A DNA stretch of 64,000 nt from NCBI RefSeq assembly GCF_003573695.1, contig NC_039365.1, positions 82,749,089 to 82,813,088 on the forward strand, written 5' to 3'. The translations under genes and the position numbers were made by a program. The DNA is from Papaver somniferum. Its lineage: Eukaryota; Streptophyta; Magnoliopsida; Ranunculales; Papaveraceae. Positions 45,300-58,078 of the stretch are shown here, one piece after another. Each line of letters begins with the position of its first letter. Position 1 is the first letter of the stretch. The notes beneath the pieces are model-generated. The model was not told the DNA's origin. It ran no database searches and saw only the letters and a list, made by a program, of their open reading frames with translations.

Positions 45300-46740
45300 T
45301 TCCTTATATATGTCTTATTTGCATTTCTACAAATTAGAATTAGGGAGGTAATTACCATTCACCAACTCCCGAGGCCGCAATCTTGCAGAGGCCCTGCCCA
45401 AATGAAGATTCATCGCGTCAAATAATGCATGACTAAACAGACACATGACTAAGTCAACTGGACTAGACTCTCTCTAATATATTATTCCCAGGACTATATT
45501 GTATTTCCTATTTATTTATTTCACAAAATCCATCAGATAATGAGATAACTCTTGCATCTTGACAAGGTGGTAAATCCATCATATATTTCCTATTTATTTA
45601 TTTCACAAAATCCATCAATTTCCTATTTATTTATTTCACAAAATCCATCAGATAATGAGATAACTCTTGCATCTTGACAAGGTGGTAAATCCTCTAGGTT
45701 CGGTATCAAATTTCTATTTCGAGCTGTTGCGCGAAAAGAAACTTTTTGATTAAACAAAGGAGTAATGGACCAATGATTTCATGGAAATAAATCTGCATTC
45801 AAACAACGGAAATATTATCATAGAAAGATGGCATAGAAAGATGGTTAATTATATGGAATTAACCCCTCTCAAACACATCCTAAAAGAAAAATATCAAAGT
45901 GAATGCAACGCTAACACTGCTAGAAATCCAAAAGAACAATAGCCGATTTAAAATAATCTGCCTAGACACGCACACAGCCTATACATTTGCATGGCAGTCC
46001 AGACACCATCCAGTGGAATGACAAAAAAGAAAACTGAAGGACAATGTATCCACGCTTCTTTAATTAGCTATCCACGCTTCTTTAATTAGCTAACCAACTA
46101 GTCCTCAATAAATTTCAGAATGGATGTGCAGGTGAACGGACAATATAGAAATCAATATATATATTAAATAGAGAAAACAGTGAACATGTGTCCACATGGG
46201 TCTTATTCATCATTTCATCTTATCGTGACAACCAAACTGATAGGCCTTTTAAACAGTGAACATGTGTCCCCATTTCCTCTAAATACCATCCCCAAAAAAA
46301 CAAATAAATCAAGTTTCTTATTAAATGTGGCAACGGCAATTCATCAAATATGCTTTAAAGTTTCTAAGGGGTAAAGAAGCACATTCAGACTGACTTAAGA
46401 TTCCAAAATGCAAAAAACCAGTGTACACTACGAAAGGAAAACACATGAAAAAGAATGAAATGCAGCACAAGCACACAGGGAAAGAAGAGACTACGATGTA
46501 AACAAAAAGTACACTACATGATGTGCCTGAGAAACTCTCAAAGGAAAAACAAGTGTCATTCATGGGCATTTGTTCCACGTTAATTCGGATACGCAACAAA
46601 AAAGATGGGACTAAAATTTGCCTCAAAAGTTAAAAAAACATTCTCTATTGGAAAATATAAACGCAGCCTCAGAATCACATCCTCACAAGTTAAACTATAC
46701 CCTTACATGGTCCAAAATGCCGAACCTTTGATTGATTACC
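45300..46740. other. Intergenic with short duplications; RPL13 3' side
   Basis: Contains a 75-bp block duplicated at about 45,506 and 45,618 (CTATTTATTTATTTCACAAA...) with a partial third copy, and a 24-bp tandem repeat TATCCACGCTTCTTTAATTA at about 46,047-46,092. The final stretch should be the RPL13 3' UTR. No other gene seen. Confidence 0.6.
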
Positions 46741-47728
<988 letters not shown>

Positions 47729-48365
47729 TTACCTACAACCCACGTAGTGTTCAGCCATAAGAAACATAGCAACCAAACGGATGGAAAACTAAATTAACAA
47801 TAAATTGAAAACAGAAAAAGTGAAATTCCCTTGTTGAACACTAAATAAGTGTAGCATACTGTTTCTTGTGTGGCAAGGATTGACAATTAAAGTAACTGTA
47901 AAGGTATTTAACAAATAATAAATTTTACAAAGAAACACAAATTATGGCCTAAAATTAACAACAATTGAAACTAGAAGCCCTAACCTCCAGCTAATTGGTA
48001 AAATTTGAAGACTGAAACGTCTCAAAATCTACCTCTGTAATCATATTTGAGATGTAACTTAACTATAGAACCTAACCAAGTCCTTTTTCTTTACACTAAA
48101 TCACCTGTCCAAACTAACAAAACCCCTAAAACTCAAGAAGCCCTAACCAATATATTAAATCTAGACAGCAGAGGATTCGCGAAGAGATAAACGAAATTAA
48201 GAGTAAAGGCTCCTGTAAAAACACATTAGATAGATTGATATCGCAGATTCGCAGGTCTCAGGAAGCATTTAACAATCACTGTAGAGTATTCATTTTTCAT
48301 GGAAAATGATGCAAACATGAATACAAAAAAATACTAATATGTAGGGTTGGGAGTATGGAGATTAC

Positions 48366-48436
48366 CTCTGGGTTGATCGAGATACGTCCGAGTGATGAAG
48401 AACGCGGAAGAGAGAGAAAGCTAGGGTTTATAATAG
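48366..48436 (-). promoter_or_regulatory. RPL13 core promoter, telo-box and 5'-UTR exon
   Basis: On the minus strand TTATAAACCCTAG (48,433-48,421) merges a TATA box with a telo-box AAACCCTA. A pyrimidine-rich start CTTTCTCTCTCTTCC follows, then the leader exon ending CCCAGAG|GTAATC at 48,366. A second AAAACCCTAG stands near 48,475. Telo-boxes and pyrimidine-rich starts are known for plant ribosomal protein genes. Confidence 0.7.
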
Positions 48437-48744
48437 GGGTGGACAGGCTCAGGAGTTAAGATTTTCAGTCTAGGGTTTTATTTTATTTTAATTGCCTCTT
48501 TTAGCCTCGTTTTTAGTTAGATTTTTCTTCTCTTAACCTTCGCAGTTTACAGGAGTCTCTGAACGTCGGGTGAGCAAAACACCCAATCCATGAACTTTAC
48601 CCAATCCGTATTTTCGCATGTGCACACCCGATCCGTCTTGGATGCGGGTGAATTTTTAAAACCCGTAGTTTTTATGGGCTGGACGTGGACGGAATATTGA
48701 CCAGTTCGTTGGATTTTTTTTTCTTCTGAGAATTGGTTGATTTA

Positions 48745-48990
48745 TCTTACTTATATAAAGAAAATAATGTCTAGAGAGAGAAAATCCTACCCTTTTTCTT
48801 GAATAATTGTTTGGTGAAGCATTTTCACAGGACAATAATACCTCCATTAACTAAAATTGTAATTAATATTTATATATTTATAGGAATACCATTGTTTTAA
48901 AATAGATCAGAAAAACTAAAACTTAGATATCTTTAAAAATACACATCGTATTTTTGTAAAATTAATATATTTGGAAAGCTCTTTAAATTA
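48745..48990 (+). mobile_element. 3'-truncated Helitron copy
   Basis: Begins A|TCTTACTTATATAAAG and follows the adjacent Helitron for about 220 bp, including ACAATAATACC and TAGATCAGAAAAACTAAAAC. It stops without the hairpin or CTAG end, directly at the 5' end of the second copy. Confidence 0.7.
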
Positions 48991-49330
48991 TCTTATACTA
49001 ATATAAAGAAAAGAGGTAATTGTTTGGTGAAGTTTTTTCACATGACAATAATACCCCCATTAACTAAGCTTTTAATCAATTTGTATATTTACAGGAATGC
49101 CATTGTTTTAAAATAGATCAGAAAAACTAAAACTTAGATATCTTTAAAAATACACATCGGATTTTTGCAAAATTAATATATTTGGAAAGGTCTTTAAATT
49201 TTCTACATAATGAGTACAAACAAGGATATTAAATTTTTATTTTAAGAATTTTTTTCTTCATTATTATCAAATTTGGTGTTGTTAAAAGAATCCAATTCAA
49301 ACATGTGCATTGCACATGTGGCCTTACTAG
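48991..49330 (+). mobile_element. Nonautonomous Helitron, 340 bp
   Basis: Starts TCTTATACTAATATAAAG after an A, and ends with an 8-bp stem hairpin (CATGTGCA/TGCACATG, 49,302-49,318) followed eight bases later by CTAG (49,327-49,330) and a T. TC start, hairpin, CTRR end and A-T insertion context are the defining Helitron features. It has no coding sequence and lies about 600 bp upstream of the RPL13 promoter. Confidence 0.85.
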
Positions 49331-49984
49331 TATTAATAAAAAAACAGCTAGATGACTAAAAGCTCATTCGAATTTGCACCGGGCAGGGATGGTCTCCGAT
49401 AAGCTCCCAAATCACCAACTTCAAATGCACAACAGAAAATGTAAAGACTTCGGAAAAAAATTGGACTTACACATGTTGCCTCATTAAAACCTTGACAAGG
49501 AAAACTCATTGTGGTAAAACCATGACCAAGAAAATAATACAACCGTCCAAAAAATATGACAAAATTAAAATTACCTAAAAAGAAAAAATTACATTATAAT
49601 CCTTCAGAATCACAGGAATTCGTTGTTCTCCATCGGTGCCCAATGAGCTGTCTTTTATGATTGGCAATATGTATGTCGCCACAATATTACTATAGGAAAT
49701 TGTAAGTAGTATATATAGTTCCTTCTTGATCTGGGTTAGTCTTTTCTCTTCAGAAAACTTGGTTCTCCACTTGTCGATTTAACAATTCTCTCCCTTGATC
49801 TAAGGCTGTCAATGGGTCCGGGTCCTCCCGGGTACCACTAGACCCGGACCCTACTTATAAAAGTCGGGTTCGGTTCTTAACGGTTCCAGGTCCAGTTCCT
49901 AAATTTTTGGACCCAGAATCGGACCAGTTAAAAATCCCGGGTACCCATCGGTTCCGGGTCTTAAATTAGACCCATTAACAAGTT
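49331..49984. other. Repeat-derived intergenic DNA
   Basis: Contains a stretch CCTCATTAAAACCTTGACAA...AAAACTCATTGTGG (49,480-49,530) that looks retrotransposon-derived, and a GC-richer segment (49,795-49,985) with many CCGGGT/ACCCGG words (GGTCCGGGTCCTCCCGGGTA), probably a MITE or SINE fragment. I cannot name either. Confidence 0.45.
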
Positions 49985-50798
49985 AAGACCCGACGAGTAA
50001 TTGCCGATTGGACGCGAAACCACAACCTTCTGCTTCCTTTTTTGGTCCTTATGGTTAACCAGGAACGGTGTGATGTATCGCCAACAACAACAAAATCCGA
50101 TAAATGTAGTGCAAATGACCATCAAGCTCCAGCAGGAATATTCTTGCGCCCGGACACACCTCCCACCAGTGCTCCCTGGGATGCAGCCATATCCAAACCT
50201 AGCACAAAGAACAGTAACAACTTCAACCATCTTTGTAAGATGGCTCAAGCCTCAATCAGATTGGATCAAAATCAACACGGACGGCGCAACAAGAGGAAAC
50301 CCCGGAATAGCGGAAGCAAGTATTATTTGTAGAAATGAGGAAACCAACACTATCCTAGCAGTAGCACAACCTCTAGGCATCACCACAACACTTGCGGCGG
50401 AGACCTGGGCCATGCACATAGCCTCTAAAACGGCGACGGGACGAGGATGGTCAAAAGTACAATTTGAAACGGATTCGGAAAATTTAATGAGATTTATAAC
50501 CTCAGATACAGAGCTCCCTTGGTATATATCTGACCTGGTTGCAGAGATCAAACAAAGTCTCGCCCAAATCCAACAATATACTGTTAGCCACGTCTACAGA
50601 GAAGCAAATCAAGCGGCAGATGGTTTAGCAAACCGAGCAACAGATGATTGCTCTATAGGAGATTCACGACAGCAATATGGGAACATACAATTCCGCAATC
50701 TATCAGTTCTATTGTAATAGCAGACTCTATGGGTATTACGTATCCCGTGTAATTTCAGTCTAATCTAATAAATTTCATGCTTCAAAAAAAAAAAAAAA
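49985..50798 (+). mobile_element. 5'-truncated LINE with RNase H domain and poly(A)
   Basis: A continuous frame (to TAA at 50,715) gives the C-terminus of a plant L1-type LINE: INTDGATRGNPGIAEAS with the first catalytic Asp, AAETWAM with Glu, ETDSENL with Asp and HVYREANQAADGLANRA with the final Asp, all RNase H (RVT_3) signatures. About 70 nt of 3' UTR and an A15 tail (50,784-50,798) follow. The frame is unbroken over 230 codons, so this truncated insertion is recent. No target duplication was found. Confidence 0.85.
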
Positions 50799-51230
50799 CT
50801 TATCAGATAAATGGCTTATGACTCCTCCCCATTTCATTAACCAGGATTTGAAGATGGACTACTGTAGAATCAATTGATTTATTAATAAATTTATTTTTCC
50901 TATCAAAAAAAAAAGTATGTCAATTTCGACCGGCTAAAACATCAAGATGAATTTACAGTCCAATACAGGAACAATATTTGTCAAAATGTACCAAAACTCT
51001 GAAAGTTTAAAAGCCGACTATAATAATGTAATAGCAACCAGATTATGATCACTAAAGCTTCGGCCCCAAAACTAGGTAATAATGCTGAAACAATTCATTC
51101 ATAATTAATCAGCTAAAGCTCTGAAACACAAAAGAAATTCTTTCTCCAACATGGTTAACATTAAAAACACATTTCTATTAGTGATCAACTGGAGATGATA
51201 TAGCTGCCTGCATAAGACAATGTAATCCTA

Positions 51231-53677
51231 TTAGTATATCTCATCATCGGGAATTTCTGGTGTCAAGAATTTCTTCGGATCTTTCATTACTTCTGCATAG
51301 CTGAACCTTGATTGCACCTTATCGGGCACTGGCATAAGTGGGAGAATGTTCTCACTGTCGATACACCCATCGATAATTCCAAATTCGACTGCTTCCATTG
51401 GAGACATGTAGCGATCCCTATCAATATCTTTCTGAACTTGTTCAAAAGTTCGACCAGTGAAACCGGAGATGATTCTAGTGACGTTATTTTTGTTGTGCAT
51501 AATTTCTTTGGCCTGGATTTCCACATCAATTGCTTGTCCACTAGCACCACCAAGAGGTTGATGAAGCATTATCCGTGTGTTAGGCATCGCAAAACGTTTC
51601 CCTTTGGTGCCACCACCAAGAATGATTGCAGCTGTTGATGCAGCAATTCCAAGTGCAACAGTGGAGACATCAGCCCGTACAAGTTGTAGCACATCATATA
51701 TGGCCATGGTAGCACTGGAGATTGCAAATACAGTCGTGGTTATTATAATAACTAAATCAGAAAACAAAGAAGTGGACATGAAAAGTCAACTGGGTAGCAG
51801 AAATCTCAGGTTCAAAAGGCATGTATCTTTCCCTTATATTTTTAATGCAAACAAGTGTAAACCAACAACCTGATTTTGCACGTGAGGGGTTATTTCTTGG
51901 TTTCGTACAGTCATTAATAGCGTGCTGCTTAGAACCATTCTATAATGGGGGACTCTCTAAAATTAACCGACTATAGCCAGGTAGCACTTCTCAAATCTTT
52001 CTTGGCGAGTCACCAGTGTCTCTCTTCGATCGAGCCCCTTGTATGCCCTATTCATAACCAATTCTTATACAAGCTTCAGGCCCAAAATTACGGCTTTGCT
52101 GTGAGCAAAGATGTTTGTCTAGCACTACAACAGTCAACACCAAATACTTAGTGTATAAATGGCGTTTTCTAAATGTAACCTCAACTTTGTTTTTATTTCA
52201 GATGTCACTTTACAAGACCTTTCTGGGGAACCATTAAAGAGAATATGCAAAGTAACCACTCTGAAGAATGACAGGGAAATGTCATTGCAAAATACCCCTA
52301 CAGTGGGGTAGGGTATGATTAAGAGCGCAAGATTATGTATGAATACATGATAAGAACATCACATGGTCTCACAAATTTCAGCCAAATCATATCCACCACT
52401 TAGCAGACATGTAATCAACATTACACAACTATGGGGAAAGAAGATAAGATGAGACTGTTGCTTATTAGCTTGACCATTTGAATGAAGTATCGTAGGAGTG
52501 GAAGCAAAAGCATAGGATCATGTTAATTCCACAAGTATGTGGTGTCATACAAAGAGTACAGTTTGACCATTCAAACCTAGGAGTCTAATCTACCTCTCAA
52601 GTCTCAACCATATAGTGTCCTCAATAGTTCCCAAATGCAAAGATGATTGTGTTATCTAAGACCTAGTTGAGCTAAAAGGGGAGATTCAACATGAGAATAC
52701 AACTAAAAACACAACTCCTGAACATTCACACAGTTCTTTCTTGCTACTTTGTTAGTATAAGCCTAGTGAAATCAAAAGACTAGCTTACATTTTCGGAGGA
52801 AAACGAATAAAGAAACTGATATGACACAAAGCAACAAATGTTTTAGCACATCGATTACCCAGTACTCTTTCTTTGATACCATTGACAAAACAAATGGATG
52901 CTATATTCAATCAGTGATGGCAACATACAATTCGTGCACGAAACAAAATACTATGTACTAACAAAGTAAACACTCTTTTACATTAAACACTGATTTTATT
53001 CCTTCAAATCCAATTCCTAAACCAATTGCTACCAAGTTTCTATTAATGAAACGAAAGAAAAAGAAACTCAAATTGGTTCCGTAGTATATCCTCAGACAAT
53101 TCAAGTTTCTTTATGCAGCCACAGATGTAAACCTCACTATAATTGTTAGATGGTTCATTGTACAACATCTACAATGAATAAACCCTACTAACACTTATAC
53201 ATACCTTAAAGACCCACCAGGCGAGTTAATGAAAAGACGGATATCTTTAGTAGGATCTTGAGCATCCAACAATAACAACTGACTGATAATGGCATCAGCA
53301 ACGAAATCATCAATTTGATTACCCAAAAACACAATTCTTTCTCTCAATAATAAACCCATTGGGTCTGCTTCTGCTCCTCTAGGAGGACTAGCTGGAGCTT
53401 GAGACATAGTAATTGAAGATGAAGATGAAAAAATTGGATTGTAGGATGATTCTATTTCATCAAACCCCAACACAAAATTTTCAACAGTTTTTAGGGTTTC
53501 CGAGTTAAAATTTTGAGGGGTTGTAGATAAAGAAGAAGATAAATGAGATTTGATTGGAGAAATTAGAGATTTTTGAATACTAGGGTTTCGTAATATAAGA
53601 GATGTAGAAGAGTATGTGATGTTGGGCAGTAGAGAAGAAGGAGGTGTGAGGAGTGTGGATATGGAGAGTGAGTTCAT
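51231..53677 (-). CDS. CLPP4: Plastid Clp protease subunit, CLPP4-like
   Basis: Serine peptidase subunit of the chloroplast stromal Clp complex, which degrades proteins fed by ClpC chaperones. Two exons, 53205-53677 and 51231-51714, join in phase across a 1,490-bp intron to give 318 residues. The first about 60 residues are Ser/Thr/Pro-rich with few acidic residues, as in a chloroplast transit peptide. The peptidase domain follows ([24 protein letters not shown]). The catalytic triad is intact: Ser184 in ALGIAAS, His209 in RIMLHQP and Asp258 in DIDRDRYMS, with the same 25 and 49 residue spacings as in bacterial ClpP. The phrase [14 protein letters not shown] and the C-terminal tail with PDDEIY point to ClpP4 rather than ClpP3, 5 or 6. 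ATG at 53,677 is the first in frame. Confidence 0.93.
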
Positions 53678-53957
53678 GGTGAAGTATCTGTGCAAAGAAG
53701 AGGGAGACGGAGAGAGGAGTGCTTGGATTATTATTTTTTTTGCACACCATGTTCCGAATCCTGATTCCTGATCTTAAACTACAAATGGATAAGATCTTGA
53801 CCGTTGATTTTCTTACTCTTTTTTAATGCAGGTGGGCCGATGTTTCTCTTCTCCTGGGATGTTTTTCATTTTTTCGGGGTGAGATTTGATGGTTTTTTTT
53901 TTTCTTCTTTTTTTCTTTTTTTTTTCTTTTTGTTTATGGGAAAATCAATTATATTAA

Positions 53958-54912
53958 CTAACAAATATAGTACGGACGATTTACAATTTCGTTTCTATCA
54001 AATATATTAGAGATAATGCTTGATTGTTTAATTTTTTGTTCTAATTTCGTAGACACATGTTGAAGGCTCTTTATACTTGCTTTCTTGGCAATTCGATCCG
54101 CTGCTGAATTGTATTTTTTATTTGTAAACTTTACCTGAGCTTGAGGAAGATCTTTTAAAATTGTTTTGGCTTCTTGAACGGTGTTTTCGGCTGTCCACGA
54201 GAGATTTGTGTTGTCCTTATTGATGCTGTCTGCCAAGACTTTACAATCAGTTACTATTGAAACGCTAGACAAGACATTGTCTCTTAGTCAGATGACCGCT
54301 TTTTGTAAAGATTTCGCTTCCGCATGAAAAGCCGAAGTAGTTGTCTCTGAACCCGCTGAAATGTGCATAAATGTCTGGTGATTTACTGAATAAACGATGT
54401 GAGCGTATCCCATTGAAAGGTCTTCTTCCGTGAAAGAAGCATCAATAAATATTATCCAGTCTGTATTTATATCTGACCATTTGGTATTCATCATCAATAA
54501 CTTGTTGTTATCCAGTCCCTGTTTTATTCTTTTAAGGGATGGAATGCAAAAATCTTTTGATCTGATCAATTAGTTACATCGGGTTTGGGATTATCTTTTC
54601 AAAAACCACCGGGCATCTGTATTTCCATATGAACCATAATACGGTCGAGATTTTTCCTACCAAATTATCCAAATCTGGGTTTGAAAGCCACCCTTTAACC
54701 CATGATGTAATCGGATCCGTATTAGCTGAAGAAGTTAAATTTCCAAGCGAAAATATGAACCAAATAGCTCTGGCGAAAGGGCAAGATCCGAATAGGTGAT
54801 TGTCGGTCTCCTGAACTTGAGAATTGCATAGTTGGCAGTTTGGGTCAATTTTCGGGTAATGTGCCCCTAATCTCGAAGATGTAGGCAAAGCTTTTCCACC
54901 TAGCTTCCACAC
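53958..54912 (-). pseudogene. LINE zf-RVT and RNase H domains
   Basis: 54,912-54,574 carries CQLCNSQVQETDNHLFGSC, the zf-RVT Cys/His cluster. After a break, 54,569-54,288 has WIIFIDASF (first RNase H Asp) and FHAEAKSL (Glu). 54,272-53,958 has IVTDCKVLADSI (Asp) and NSAADRIAKKA (final Asp). All four catalytic acids remain, although a stop at 54,288 splits the domain. Confidence 0.85.
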
Positions 54913-54972
54913 AAAAGGTTTAATTCTTGGAATTTGCTTGAATTTTCCATATACTTTTCCATGGGAAATCTA

Positions 54973-56747
54973 TTAACTAATAACCATCTTATTGAGCTTG
55001 GTTTGCCAAGAAATTATAAATGTTTTTTGCCGAGAAGAGTCCTGAATGATGGTGTAACCATTGGATTTTGTCTTCTTCTTCTTTCTCGGGGTTAAGGTTT
55101 GAATTTTCTGTATAACCTCCGGACTAAAATAACTGTCTAGTTTTCCTTGATCCCATTTATTCTCTACAGTTATGAGCTCTTGAACTCTTTTTGGAGCTGT
55201 GTCCTGCGAGTCTTGTGGTTGCGGTATTATTTCTGAATTTGGAATCCATCTGTTTTCCAATATTTTAACCGAGTTTTTATTTTTAACTTGCCAGACAAAG
55301 TTTCCTTTAATTAAATCTAAACCTTTTCGGATGCTTGTCCAAATCCATGATAATTTAGAAACTTTAGAAGCTTCCAGAGGATGAGAATTTGGGGAATATT
55401 TCGCTTTGAGAATTTTTGCCCATAGTTGGTCTTTTTCTAAAATTAATCTGCTGGCTAGTTTAGTGAGAAGCGCTATATTAAATTGATGAGGGTTTTTAAT
55501 ACCTAAACCACCTTGAGCAATAGGCTTGCATATGTACTTCCAGGCTCTGATGAATCCTCCTTGTCTTTTTTGGCCTTCTTTATTCCAGTAGAAATTTCTT
55601 TGGATACGATCTAATTGATTCAAGGTTTCTTTCGGTAGAGCAAGCACCTGCATTTGGTACGTTGGGAAAGCTTGAAGGATAGATTTTATCAGAACTGTCC
55701 TCCCCTCTTGAGATAGGAGTTTGGATTTCTAGCCTTGCAGAGTGGAGTAATATTTTTTAGATGCGGCTCGAAGTTCGGTTTCCTATTTTTATCAAAAAAT
55801 AGAGGAGTTCCGAGATATCTATCATTTTTTGTCATTAAGGGGACTTTAAGAATTCTGGCTATTTTCTTTCCATGTTTAGGATGCATTTTTGGACTGAAAT
55901 AGACACTAGATTTTTGTAGGTTTATCATTTGTCCCGTTATATCCCCGAATAGGGATAGAACGTCTAGAATTTTTTTTACTTCCCCCAGATCAGCTTTTGT
56001 GAAAAGGAAACAGTCGTCTGTGAAAAGGAGGTGGGAAATATTTGGAGCATTTTTATTGATTCGGAGGCCGGAAATTTTCTTCTCCATTATCTCATTTTCT
56101 AGAAGCCTAGACAGAATTTCCATGCAGATTAGAAAAAGGTACGGAGAAAGGGGGTCCCCTTGTCTTAAACCTCTCGAGGATTTAAATTTTTTCCCCAGTG
56201 ATCCGTTGAGGAGGATTGAGTAAGAAGTAGTAGAAATGCATTGTAATATGAGATCTATCCACTTTTTATCAAATCTAAAGCTAAGAAGGGCTCTTTCAAT
56301 CAAATTCCACCCCACTCTATCAAACGCTTTAGAGAGATCTAATTTAAGATTCAGATACCCTTTTGTCGCTTTTGAAGTTTTCATAGAATGGATGAGCTCA
56401 TGTGCTATTATAATATTATCTTTTGATTTGTCTTCCCGGAAGGAACGCAGATTGGTTGGGAGAAATGATTTTGTTAAAAATATAGGCTTTAATCTATTGG
56501 CAAGAATTTTCGAGATTAGTTTGTAGATGGTGTTACTTAGACTTATTGGTCTAAAATCACCCGGAGTTTGAGGAGTTGAAATTTTTGGGATAAGAGTAAT
56601 GAAGGAGTGGTTTATATCAGTGTCAAGAATACCAGTTTTAAAGAACTCCTGAACTGCATCAACAATATTCGGACCGAATATTTCCCAATTATCCTTGAAA
56701 AAACCCGGTTGAAATCCATCGGGTCCTGGAGCGCCCCACTGATTCAT
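54973..56747 (-). pseudogene. LINE reverse transcriptase
   Basis: The RT frame 56,747-55,689 shows GAPGPDGFQPGFFKDNWE, FITLIPKISTPQTPGDFRPI, KLDLSKAFDRVGWN (catalytic Asp), GLRQGDPLSPYLFLICME and LLFTDDCFLF, where the usual F/YADD is TDD. The C-terminal region continues in 55,653-54,973 with FYWNKEGQKR and GGLGIKNPHQFN after a frame break near 55,680. This type copies its own mRNA at the nicked target. Confidence 0.9.
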
Positions 56748-56968
56748 ATTGGATAATGTGAGCCAGGTTTCATTTTTGGTTGGGATTTCTAGGAGAGATA
56801 CATTTTCCTCATCAGATATACAAGGCTTTATGATGCTGGATAAGTCAAATCTACAATTGTTTATTTGGGTTGTACCAATGTGGGTAAAATGGTTTACCAG
56901 AAGAGAATAAATTTGATCTCTATCTGAGAGCCAAAGGCCAGAAGGTTCTCTAAGGGTATTGTTGGAAT

Positions 56969-58075
56969 TTATTCTTTTCCTATTGGAGGCGGGGCATGAA
57001 AATATTTTGTATTTCGGTCATATTCCTTGAAGAATTTATCTCTAGACAGCTGATGGTAGAAATCGTTTTTAATTTCGTACCACTTTCGTAGTTCTGCTTG
57101 GAGATTTTTTAGCTTTTCTATGTCTCTAGAGATATTTCCGAATTTGTGGATGCTCTCAATCTTATTATTTAATTTCCTTATATTTTTATGAATATTTCCA
57201 AAGATGTCCGAGTTCCATTGGGAAAGATCTGAGGATAGGAGTTGGAGTTTCAAGGTGATGTTTTCATTTGTTGTGTTATTGGAGTGTAATTCCCAGGATG
57301 CTTTGATTATCTCGTATAGAGTGGAGTGTGATAGATAAGATCTAATACATCTAAAAGGTTTCTGAAGTTTCAACTTTTCATGGTTTGTATTTAATAAGAT
57401 AGGTGTATGATCTGATCCAACTCTAGGTAGAAGAATTACCATCGTGTCTGGGAATTTTTGAGACCATAGAAACGAGGTCAATGCTCTGTCAATTATTTTG
57501 CAAATGTTCGCTTATCCTTTTCTGTTGTTTGACCATGTGAATGGAGCTCCTTCATATCCCGCGTCTTGTGGTCCTCTGGAGTCGATTATCTGGATGATGA
57601 TATTCTTGATACTAGAGCTAGCCTTATTTCCTCCTTGCTTTTCTTCTGGGTCAAGAATGATGTTTAAGTCGCCAATTAGATCCCAAGGCTTATTCACTTT
57701 CTGGGCCATTTATGAAATATAATTTCATTGCCTGATTTTTTCATTAGTACTAATAGATTCATAAACACAAGTGATGAAGATCTTCTCGTCACGTAGACTT
57801 GCTTCAAAATGACACACGTTATATTTTGTTGATACTAATTTCATATCGATATTATTATTCCAGGTGATTGCTAACCCTTTTCCTATACCCACAGACGAAA
57901 TGATAAACCAGTCATGAAACTTGGATATTTTAAAGAATAAATCCATCAGAGACAGTGGAGATTTTGTATCGGCTAGGAACACTATATAAGGGTTATAGAA
58001 TTGGTAGAGGTATTGTAAATGGTCCTTAGTGAGAGGAGTACCTATACCTTGTACGTTCCAGGACAAAAGTTTCAT
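56969..58075 (-). pseudogene. LINE endonuclease domain, three fragments
   Basis: Starts MKLLSWNVQGIG, the N-terminal signature of AP-type LINE endonucleases, with the catalytic Asn. FITCVYES and DLIGDLNIILDPEEKQGG (Asp-Asn core) follow, then GAPFTWSNNR and, after a stop, VGSDHTPILL with the catalytic Asp-His. Stops at 57,725 and 57,512 and near 57,480 split it. The enzyme nicks target DNA to prime reverse transcription. Confidence 0.88.
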
Positions 58076-58078
58076 CTT

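Larger units (their letters stand above)
53893..58078 (-). mobile_element. L1-type LINE, nearly complete ORF2, decayed
   Basis: Order on the minus strand: endonuclease (58,075-56,969), reverse transcriptase (56,747-55,689), thumb/C-terminal part (55,653-54,973), zf-RVT (54,912-54,574) and RNase H (54,569-53,958), then a degenerate A-rich tail (plus-strand T-rich 53,893-53,933). This is the layout of RNase H-bearing plant L1 elements. No ORF1 is recognisable upstream, so the copy is 5' truncated or ORF1 has decayed. At least six stops or frameshifts separate the domains. Confidence 0.9.

Noticed and set aside
46180..46626. Small frames on both strands between ACBP and RPL13
   Set aside because: They overlap the expected RPL13 3' UTR and short tandem repeats and show no protein motif.
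49348..49542. Minus-strand 64-codon frame after the Helitron
   Set aside because: The sequence looks like noncoding retrotransposon DNA; no conserved domain or second exon supports a gene.
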